Program-made: the position numbers and the translations under genes
Notes under the pieces: model-generated
What the model was told of the DNA's origin: nothing
Database searches by the model: none
What the model saw: the letters and a program-made list of their open reading frames with translations, nothing else
Part shown: one piece after another, positions 16,437 to 23,611 of the stretch
Layout: each line of letters begins with the position of its first letter
Position numbering within the stretch: the stretch's first letter is position 1
Assembly: GCA_021824575.1 (NCBI GenBank)
Contig: JAKAKJ010000097.1
Span: 1 to 51,924, forward strand
Direction of reading: 5' to 3'
DNA length: 51,924 bases
DNA from: Chloroflexota bacterium
Lineage (GTDB): Bacteria; Chloroflexota; Anaerolineae; Anaerolineales; Villigracilaceae

Positions 16437-17121
16437 GCAGGAATACCATCCTTCCGTGCTTCTGAAATTACAGCGCCGGGTGTTGAACACTGCGGCGCGT
16501 TTGATATTTCTGCTGGGCGGGCGGGTCAAAATCAGCGGCCTGGAAAATATTCCGCGCGGACAAGTTTATGTTGTCGCGGCCAATCACATTTCGATTTTTG
16601 ATCCGCCGTTGATCCTGTCGTTTTGGCCTGAAAGTTTGGAAGCCATCGGCGCGACGGATATGTTCCGGCGTCCGGGTTTTGGTCAATTGTTGAAAATGTT
16701 CGGAGCCGTTCCAGTTCATCGCGGCGAATATGATCGCGAATTGCTTGAGACGATTCTGACAATGCTGCGTTCGGGTTACCGGTTGTTGATTGCGCCTGAA
16801 GGCGGCCGCTCGCACACGGTCGCCATGCGGCGCGCCAAGCCGGGAATTGCTTATATTCTCGATGAAGCCAACGCGCCGGTCATACCGGTGGGAATTGTCG
16901 GCACCACCGATGACCTGTTGAAGAAAGGTTTGCGCTTCCAGCGCCCGGAGGTTGAAATCCGCATCGGGAAGCCGATCCGCCTGCCGCTGCTCGAAGGTCG
17001 AGGCGAAGAACGCCGCGAGGCGCGCCAACGCAACGCGGACCTGATCATGAGTCACATCGCCGGGCTTCTCCCATCCGAATATCGAGGCGTTTACGCGGAT
17101 TCCGCGATTTTTCCAGTCTAG
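16429..17121 (+). CDS. plsC: 1-acyl-sn-glycerol-3-phosphate acyltransferase
   Basis: A 230-aa membrane-associated acyltransferase that converts lysophosphatidic acid to phosphatidic acid. The catalytic HX4D motif is NHISIFDPP (His53, Asp58). The second family motif is in LIAPEGGRSHTVAMRRAKPG, and the Pro of VIPVGIVG fits motif IV. An N-terminal hydrophobic stretch (AARLIFLLGGRV) may anchor it. The chosen start is GTG 16429, overlapping the end of cmk by 8 bp; an alternative GTG at 16414 would add five residues. The pair cmk-plsC is probably co-transcribed. Confidence 0.88.
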   Translation: MNKQEYHPSVLLKLQRRVLNTAARLIFLLGGRVKISGLENIPRGQVYVVAANHISIFDPPLILSFWPESLEAIGATDMFRRPGFGQLLKMFGAVPVHRGEYDRELLETILTMLRSGYRLLIAPEGGRSHTVAMRRAKPGIAYILDEANAPVIPVGIVGTTDDLLKKGLRFQRPEVEIRIGKPIRLPLLEGRGEERREARQRNADLIMSHIAGLLPSEYRGVYADSAIFPV

Positions 17122-17192
17122 CAAACGATTCGAATATCAAGCTTTCCATCTTGTAAAGCCGTTGTCATTTAAGTGCTTCTAATAGGTTGGGC

Positions 17193-17198
17193 TATAAT
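17193..17198 (+). promoter_or_regulatory. Putative -10 element of the sensor kinase gene
   Basis: TATAAT lies 12 nt before the ATG at 17211. No good -35 is seen at 16-18 bp (best TTAAGT, 3/6). Transcription would start about 5 nt before the start codon, giving a very short leader. Confidence 0.45.
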
Positions 17199-17210
17199 CA
17201 AAGGGCACTC

Positions 17211-20200
17211 ATGAGTTTCATCTTTACTCTTTTGGCGGGATTTCCTTATCCCATTCTGCCGACGCCGACGGGATGGTTGGTCTGGTTTCTGCTGCTGGGG
17301 TTGATCGTCTTTTTGTTGTATCGCTTGCGTCGAAACCAGCCAGCATGGAAGGCCCGTGAGTGGGGAATTTTTGCCGGCCTGCTGATCGCTGCGACGTTCG
17401 CAAGTTTATTCATCGGGATTCAACTGCCAGCCGGTTCAGCCCTGCCCCTGCCGAATTTTCCATCGGACCACGCGCCCGGTTCTTCGCTGATGCTCTTTTC
17501 CGCGATCCCGTGGATGCTGGCGGGCGGCCTGCTCGGACCGTTGGGCGCGGCGTTGGTCGGCGCGCTCGCGGGACTTTTGCGCGGCGTTTGGGATACTTAT
17601 AACTTTTTCACGCTCCTGGAATTTTCCCTGCTGGGCGTGTTGTTTTCGATCAGCGTTCGCCAGCGATTTCGCACGACTATTTATCAGATCACGCGCCAGC
17701 CAATCGTCAGCGCGCTGATTTTGATTCCGGTTCACGTTATCCTTTATGTGATCGCGGAATTTTTCAGCACGACGGCAGCCGTCCCGGCCGCGGCGCGCTT
17801 GGATTTTGCCATCAGCAACGCAGGCATTTCCGCTCTGGCGTTCAGCGGCGAGATGATCCTCGCAGGAATCGTGGTTCAATTGGCGGCGGCCGTTTTCTCG
17901 TCCGCGTGGGGAGCGAAGCAGCAGCTGCAACCGTCGCCCACAGAACAAAGTCTCGAGACGCGTTTCCTGTTCGGCACCGGCTCGTTCATTATCATCCTGC
18001 TCCTGGTCTTGTTGATCGGAGATTGGATTGTGGCTGGCAACAAAGCCAGCGACATGATTGAGAAGCGATTGAGCAGCACCGCGGAATCCGCCGCGCAGAC
18101 AGTTCCATTTTTCCTCGAAACAGGACAAAACCTGGCCGCGCAGACCGCGGCTGAGCCGCGCCTTTTGCAGGCCACCGACCCGGAACTTTCCGCGATCCTC
18201 GGCCAGCACATGCAGGCCGCGCCGTATTTCGATCAGCTTCTTGTTTTGGATACAGCAACCGGTTCATTATTGGGTGCGTACCCGACATCCGCGCGCCAGG
18301 GATTTTCACTGTATCCGCAGGAAAGCACCGGGATGCAGTTGGCGGCCAGCGGAGTGCTGACCCAAATTTATTCGATTCCATCTCTCACACCGGATGGCTC
18401 CGCGCATGTTTCATTCATGATCGGAATCGTCGGCCCTGCCGGACATGTTCAGCGCGTGTTGATCGGGCGCACAACGCTCTTGACCAATCCTTTAACCCAG
18501 CCATTGATCAAGAGTCTTCAAAGCATCAGCGATTTGAATGGCACAGGAATGCTGCTCGACGAGAATCGCCAGATCATCTATGCATTCTCGAAGACCAGTG
18601 TCCCATCCGCTTATGATGGCCCCGGTGAAGACACGCCGGTCTTTTATTCGTCCACCGCTCCGGACGGCACGCGCCAACTGGTTTATTTCCAGCCGGTCGT
18701 CGCGCGCCCGTGGTCCATCGTAATGACCGTCCCCGCGCAGCAGACGCAGCAACTTGCGCTCGACATTGCCATGCCCTTGTTCATGATGATTATCGTGCTG
18801 GCGGTCATCGCGCTGATCTCTTTGCGATTCGGTTTGCGCGTCATCACACGTTCGCTGCAGAATTTGGCTGTGGAAGCCAACCGCATCGCACAAGGCAAGC
18901 TCGACCATCCGCTTCAGGTAACCGGCGTGGACGAAGTCGGGCAATTGCGGCGCGCCTTCGAGCAGATGCGAATTAGTTTGGCGGCGCGGCTCGATGAGTT
19001 GAATCGTCTGCTGGTGGTGAGTCAGGGCGTGGCATCCAGCCTCGAGATGCAGGACACGGTCAAACCGGTGCTCGAAGCGGTGATGAACACCGGGGCCAAC
19101 GCGGTGCGCGTGGTTTTGCTGCCAGCCATCCTGCCCGAGACGCCCGTCGAATTGCCGACGCGATTTGCAGTCGGCCCGGCAAAGGACGCGTACGCGTATC
19201 TCGATGAACAAATCCTGAACATGGCGCAGCGTCAGGAGCGTATCGTTTTCCCGAATCTTTCCCGGACCCGCGAGCTGACCTTCGACCCGAAGCGTTTGCA
19301 GCCCGGGGCTTTGCTGGCCGTTGCCTTGCGTCACGAGAATCGATATTACGGCGTGGTGTGGGCCGCGTACGAACAGACGCGCAATTTCTCTGAATCGGAT
19401 GTGCGCTTTGTGACGACGCTCGCTGGTCAGGCTGCGCTGGCGGTTGCCAACGCGCGTCTATATTTGAACGTGGAAGTGGCGCGCCGCCAATTGGAAGCGA
19501 TTCTCGATTCGACGCCTGACCCGGTGCTGGTCATTGACCAGCATAATCGTGTCCTGCTGGCGAATCCCGCGGCGGGGCAGTCCCTCGATATTGACGTTTA
19601 TAAAGCAGGCGGGCAATCCATTGAAAAAATTGTCCATCAGAAACCATTGCTCGATTTGCTGCAGGCATCTGGAGAAAAGAAATCGGTCGAAGTAATATTG
19701 CCGGACAGACGAACTTATCTTGCCACGGCGTCGTCGGTGATCGCCGAGGGACACCTCTTTGGAAGAGTCTGCATCTTGCGCGACGTGACCAGTTTCAAGG
19801 AGCTTGACACGATGAAATCCGAGTTCGTCGCCACGGTCAGTCATGACCTGCGTTCGCCGCTGACGTTGATGCGCGGTTACGCCACGATGCTCGAAATGGT
19901 CGGTGAATTGAACGAGCAGCAGCAAAGTTACGTGAAGAAGATCGTGACCGGCGTCGAGAACATGACGCGGCTGGTCAACACGCTGCTTGATTTGGGACGA
20001 ATCGAATTGGGCGTCGGCCTGCAGGTTGAAAATGTGTCGGTGCTGGATATTTTGGAACGCGTGACCAGCGCGCTGCAATTGCAGGCCAGCCAAAAGAATA
20101 TTGTTTTCAATCTTGAGATTCCCAAAGACATGCCGCACGCCATTGAGGCGGATCAGGCCTTATTGCACCAGGCAATATATAATCTTGTCGAGAATGCCAT

Positions 20201-20513
20201 CAAGTACACGCCGGAAAAAGGCAGTGTCACTGTACGAACGCGGACGGAAAAGAATAATTTGATCTTTGAAATTCAGGATAACGGCATCGGCATCGAGCCG
20301 GAGGATATGCCGCGTCTGTTCGAAAAATTCTATCGAGGCAAACAACGCGAAGCGCGTGCCCAGCACGGCTCCGGGCTTGGACTCGCCATTGTCCGTTCGA
20401 TTGCGGAAAGTCACGGCGGGCGCGTCTGGGTGGAGAGTCAGCCTGGAAAGGGCAGCACATTCTATTTGTTGATTCCGCTCACACAGCCGAAGGAAGTCAA
20501 AACTGCGGCCTGA
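17211..20513 (+). CDS. Multidomain membrane sensor histidine kinase
   Basis: A 1100-aa sensor kinase. Residues 1 to about 230 hold six or seven membrane segments, including GGLLGPLGAALVGALAGLLR, which is reminiscent of the LytS-type 5TMR module. A second anchor (about 252-275) and a Cache-like extracytoplasmic sensor (about 280-515) follow, then a third anchor and HAMP (about 518-592), GAF (about 600-755) and PAS (about 765-870, ILDSTPDPVLVIDQHNRVLL). The HisKA domain has the phospho-acceptor His878 in TVSHDLRSPLTLMRGY. The ATPase domain has NAIKYTPEKG, DNGIGIEPEDMPRLFEKFYR and GSGLGLAIVRSIAESHGG. All catalytic boxes are intact. No response regulator is adjacent, so it is orphan here. The true start is ATG 17211; an upstream in-frame TTG overlaps the promoter. 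Confidence 0.9.
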   Translation: MSFIFTLLAGFPYPILPTPTGWLVWFLLLGLIVFLLYRLRRNQPAWKAREWGIFAGLLIAATFASLFIGIQLPAGSALPLPNFPSDHAPGSSLMLFSAIPWMLAGGLLGPLGAALVGALAGLLRGVWDTYNFFTLLEFSLLGVLFSISVRQRFRTTIYQITRQPIVSALILIPVHVILYVIAEFFSTTAAVPAAARLDFAISNAGISALAFSGEMILAGIVVQLAAAVFSSAWGAKQQLQPSPTEQSLETRFLFGTGSFIIILLLVLLIGDWIVAGNKASDMIEKRLSSTAESAAQTVPFFLETGQNLAAQTAAEPRLLQATDPELSAILGQHMQAAPYFDQLLVLDTATGSLLGAYPTSARQGFSLYPQESTGMQLAASGVLTQIYSIPSLTPDGSAHVSFMIGIVGPAGHVQRVLIGRTTLLTNPLTQPLIKSLQSISDLNGTGMLLDENRQIIYAFSKTSVPSAYDGPGEDTPVFYSSTAPDGTRQLVYFQPVVARPWSIVMTVPAQQTQQLALDIAMPLFMMIIVLAVIALISLRFGLRVITRSLQNLAVEANRIAQGKLDHPLQVTGVDEVGQLRRAFEQMRISLAARLDELNRLLVVSQGVASSLEMQDTVKPVLEAVMNTGANAVRVVLLPAILPETPVELPTRFAVGPAKDAYAYLDEQILNMAQRQERIVFPNLSRTRELTFDPKRLQPGALLAVALRHENRYYGVVWAAYEQTRNFSESDVRFVTTLAGQAALAVANARLYLNVEVARRQLEAILDSTPDPVLVIDQHNRVLLANPAAGQSLDIDVYKAGGQSIEKIVHQKPLLDLLQASGEKKSVEVILPDRRTYLATASSVIAEGHLFGRVCILRDVTSFKELDTMKSEFVATVSHDLRSPLTLMRGYATMLEMVGELNEQQQSYVKKIVTGVENMTRLVNTLLDLGRIELGVGLQVENVSVLDILERVTSALQLQASQKNIVFNLEIPKDMPHAIEADQALLHQAIYNLVENAIKYTPEKGSVTVRTRTEKNNLIFEIQDNGIGIEPEDMPRLFEKFYRGKQREARAQHGSGLGLAIVRSIAESHGGRVWVESQPGKGSTFYLLIPLTQPKEVKTAA

Positions 20514-20585
20514 GTTCGGAGCGCCGCGGCGTTCTGTCAAAAGCAATCGTGGTATGATTGCCACCTTGTCTAAAGGGAAGTTGCC

Positions 20586-21701
20586 ATGAATGAGAGAATG
20601 CAAATACATAGCCCCTCCAGCGTCGGTCTTGATGCGCTGCGCGAAGAACATCGGCAGGAACAGGCATTGTTCAACGCGCAGCCGCCGATTGTTCAACGCT
20701 TTCTCGAGACGCAGGCGAGGCAAATCGCGGAGGCCTACGTTGAGCGCGCATACAGCCTCCGCTTTACTTTGCCCGACCGCGTTGTTTGCAAAGCGGACGG
20801 CATCGCACAACCCGCCCCGGTTCCGCAGTCCCAACGCGAACAACACATTGGCACATTGATGGATCGGGTAGCCGGACGGGATGTCCATATGCTATTGCGC
20901 CAACGGCTGGCCGAGCTGGATCAATCCAGCGATCCAGCCATCGTCGCAAGCTCGAGTGTGATTCGCTATTCCACGGCCGCACACATGATCTATAACATGC
21001 TGCCATCGGGGCGGCGCGTGAATTATGTCGCGGCTGAAGATGAAGATATCCCAACGATTCCCGCGAGCGATGGAATGGAACCTGCGTCTGCGATCACCGC
21101 GACCACGGATGCGATTGCGGAGGAAGGCGGAGCCGAAGAGGGGCGCGGCAATCTGCTTGTCCCGTATGTTCCGGCAGCGCGTAGATTTTATCTTCCTCAA
21201 TGGGTCGCGTTCGATGACGAGGATAAGTTGCTGGTCAATTCGGTGAGCGAGGCTGAAGCGCACATCAAATCCATGCAGCAATTCATGAACGTGTTGTTTG
21301 CCGCGCGATCGCTGGCTCCGTACATGGTCGCGGATGATGAATATGAGATCAAACGTTTTGGAATGCTCGGCCAGTTGATCAATCAAGGGCGCGCACTGGC
21401 GCGTTACATGACCACCGACATTATTCAAACGGTCAAAGCGCGTGCCGAGGCGCAAAGTTTGAATCGTGGTCTGAGCCTGCGCCTGCCTTATTTTGACGAT
21501 CAGGACCTTGCCGTTGAGAATCACAATTTTGTGGTTATCCCTGCCGGACGCATCATGTTCGTTCCGGCCTTTGTGGTGCGCGCTGCCCGGGAAGAACAGG
21601 CAAAGGTTGCACAGGATACGCGTTTCAGTTCTTCCACGCGTAAACACTTGCTGAACGAACTCCAAATGCTGGAAGGAGCTTTCGAGGCTTCCGAAGATTA
21701 G
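20586..21701 (+). CDS. Unrecognised protein at the head of a K+ transport cluster
   Basis: A 371-aa protein I do not recognise. It has no signal peptide and no clear membrane helix. The N-terminal 130 residues are mostly helical and charged (LREEHRQEQALFNAQPPIVQ, RFLETQARQIAEAYVERAYS). A disordered acidic linker at about 135-180 (AAEDEDIPTIPASDGMEP) separates it from a second half with LVPYVPAARRFYLPQWVAF, several helices, and a hydrophobic stretch near the end (NFVVIPAGRIMFVPAFVVRA). The gene is preceded by AAAGGGAAG, 6 bp before the ATG. It ends 20 bp before the KimA-like K+ importer gene, so it is likely co-transcribed with it and may be an accessory or regulatory partner. That role is inference. 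Confidence 0.7.
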   Translation: MNERMQIHSPSSVGLDALREEHRQEQALFNAQPPIVQRFLETQARQIAEAYVERAYSLRFTLPDRVVCKADGIAQPAPVPQSQREQHIGTLMDRVAGRDVHMLLRQRLAELDQSSDPAIVASSSVIRYSTAAHMIYNMLPSGRRVNYVAAEDEDIPTIPASDGMEPASAITATTDAIAEEGGAEEGRGNLLVPYVPAARRFYLPQWVAFDDEDKLLVNSVSEAEAHIKSMQQFMNVLFAARSLAPYMVADDEYEIKRFGMLGQLINQGRALARYMTTDIIQTVKARAEAQSLNRGLSLRLPYFDDQDLAVENHNFVVIPAGRIMFVPAFVVRAAREEQAKVAQDTRFSSSTRKHLLNELQMLEGAFEASED

Positions 21702-21721
21702 TTTTCCCCTCGGGTAGGAAA

Positions 21722-23569
21722 ATGTTGTTCTCCATTGGTTTGTTGTTGGTCATCATCTATGTGTCTTTCAAGATCGCGCCGGTTGAGAAGGCGGAGCACG
21801 CGCACATCCATGGCGCAGGGCAGATCGGTTTGCTGGCTGCGCTGGCGCTTTTCGGCGTGGACTACTTTACTTCATATTACTATGCCACGGGCGAGTTGAT
21901 GAGTGCCCTGCATCCGTATGGCCTGCAGGATAAAGCCTGGATCGTTGTCCTCATCATTGCTTTTACGAATGCTGTGTTTGGATTCCTGTACATGTATTCG
22001 CTGGGAATTTTCAACGAGGGCGGCGGATCGTACACAGCTTCCATGCGTTATCTTTCGCCAGGAATCAGTCTTGTTGTGGCCGTTGTATTGATCCAGGATT
22101 ATATTTTTACAATTGTGGTGTCCAGCCTTTCAGGCGTGGACCAATTGCTTTCCATCGTCAATGCGTATGGCATGTACTGGCTATGGCGTTTTCTCCTGGC
22201 GGCATTGCTGGCCGCGATCACTTGGTATCTGACCATCCGCGGACGCGGTGAGTCTGCCCGCGTGGTATTCACCGGTCTCGGCATCTTTGGCCTTTTGACA
22301 CTTGTGATGGCGATTGGTTTGTTTATTGCCAAATTTAAAGGCGTCCCTCCTGTGCCTTATACGGAACCTGTTCAGCCTGCGACGATATGGCAGGCCGCGT
22401 ACCACATGTTGACTGCTTCCATGAAAGGGTTGGTGGCTTTAACCGGTTTGGAAGCGATGTCCAACGGCATCCAGTTTGTGATTAACGAAGATGCAGGGAT
22501 CGTCAAGTGGGGGAAGAAACATTTGCCTAAATTGCGGGGCTTATGGAACTTCTACAGCGGCAAAGCAGGGATCGGACGTTTTGTTCAAACTTCTTTTTTG
22601 TTCTATGGCGGCGTCACAACGGCTTTGCTGGCTTACTTTGCCGCGCACTTCAATGTCTTTGATGGGACGCTGGGACGATCATTGGTTGCCAATCTGTCAT
22701 ATATTGGTTTTACGCAAATTCCTGGCGGAGAAATATTGTATTGGGTGTATCAGGCTCTGGCAGTTGGCCTATTGGCTGCCGCATCCATGACGGCTTTTCA
22801 GGATTTGCAAGCCACTGCCTGGCGCGATGTTGCGATTGGCGAGATTCCCGAGATTGTGGTCTATCGAAATCCACAGGGAACTTTTACGCGCTCGGTAACG
22901 GCCGGTTTCATTGTTGCTGTAGTGATTCAATTTTTGGTTCGCGCCAATACGAGCGCCGCAGTCCCGTATTATGGGATTGGCGTTTTCATGCCGATCATGA
23001 TGATGGGTTTTGCCATTCGCAAACATATCCTTGAAACTTTCAAAGGCGCCGCGCGCAAATGGGGAGCTTTGGCCGCCGGATTTGCAGGTGTGCTTTCCGG
23101 GGTTGTCTTTATCGGCCAGATCGCTGGCAAATGGACGGAAGGCGGATGGGTGGTGCTTATTTCATTTACAGTTTTGGTGATCGCGGCCAACGCGCTTTTG
23201 ATTTCCCCTCGAGGATACCGCGCACCCACGCAAATCCACCGGATCGTGCGCGAGAAAGCCCGCGTTCAGGGTTCGATGGCTTCCATCGTCGAGTGGCAAT
23301 CTCTCAAAATGCAGGAGTATCGCCATTCGATGCGCGGGCGGATCTTGGCAGGCATAAGCCAGTTCTTCGAAATATTCGGCGTGCGTCGTCCGTTGCGCTA
23401 CGAGCCGGAACCTATTCCAGCTGGCGATTATGACGATGCTTTGCACGTGGACCGCCCCGATGCCCCATCGCTTCTTGAACAATATCTCGAAAGCAAACCG
23501 CGTCAACCCAAAGTGGGCGGCACGCCAAAAGAAACAGCCACCGGGAACGAAGAAGGCCGCGAAGAATAA
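21722..23569 (+). CDS. KimA-like APC-superfamily potassium importer
   Basis: A 615-aa polytopic permease, predicted to import K+ with protons. By eye it aligns with Bacillus subtilis KimA (YdaO). The seven K+-contact residues I recall for KimA (D36, Y43, T121, S125, T230, E233, Y377) all have counterparts here: D47 and Y54 in GVDYFTSYYYATGE, T130 and S134 in DYIFTIVVSS, T241 and E244 in LTGLEAMSN, Y417 in PYYGIGVFMP. Unlike KimA there is an extra N-terminal helix, and the cytosolic tail of about 110 residues does not look like a universal-stress domain. The neighbours are a P-type cation ATPase and two RCK proteins, which supports K+ as substrate. A general amino-acid permease is the main alternative. 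A hairpin terminator follows 5 bp after the stop. Confidence 0.78.
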   Translation: MLFSIGLLLVIIYVSFKIAPVEKAEHAHIHGAGQIGLLAALALFGVDYFTSYYYATGELMSALHPYGLQDKAWIVVLIIAFTNAVFGFLYMYSLGIFNEGGGSYTASMRYLSPGISLVVAVVLIQDYIFTIVVSSLSGVDQLLSIVNAYGMYWLWRFLLAALLAAITWYLTIRGRGESARVVFTGLGIFGLLTLVMAIGLFIAKFKGVPPVPYTEPVQPATIWQAAYHMLTASMKGLVALTGLEAMSNGIQFVINEDAGIVKWGKKHLPKLRGLWNFYSGKAGIGRFVQTSFLFYGGVTTALLAYFAAHFNVFDGTLGRSLVANLSYIGFTQIPGGEILYWVYQALAVGLLAAASMTAFQDLQATAWRDVAIGEIPEIVVYRNPQGTFTRSVTAGFIVAVVIQFLVRANTSAAVPYYGIGVFMPIMMMGFAIRKHILETFKGAARKWGALAAGFAGVLSGVVFIGQIAGKWTEGGWVVLISFTVLVIAANALLISPRGYRAPTQIHRIVREKARVQGSMASIVEWQSLKMQEYRHSMRGRILAGISQFFEIFGVRRPLRYEPEPIPAGDYDDALHVDRPDAPSLLEQYLESKPRQPKVGGTPKETATGNEEGREE

Positions 23570-23574
23570 GTTTG

Positions 23575-23611
23575 AACGGGAGACCAGTTTGGAATTACGT
23601 CTCCCGTTTTT
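23575..23611 (+). terminator. Hairpin with T-tract abutting the ATPase start codon
   Basis: AACGGGAGAC (23575-23584) and GTCTCCCGTT (23599-23608) form a perfect 10-bp stem with a 14-nt loop, followed by TTT and then at once ATG 23612. It has the form of a rho-independent terminator. Because the next gene starts at the end of its T-tract, it may instead attenuate or separate expression of the pump from the importer. Confidence 0.7.

Noticed and set aside
18492-19334. Minus-strand open frame inside the histidine kinase gene
   Set aside because: Antisense to the sensor, HAMP and GAF parts, whose plus-strand reading is clear; no domain or start signal on the minus strand.
21702-21721. c-di-AMP (ydaO-type) riboswitch ahead of the KimA-like gene
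   Set aside because: Only 20 bp separate it from the preceding gene, so there is no room for the aptamer.
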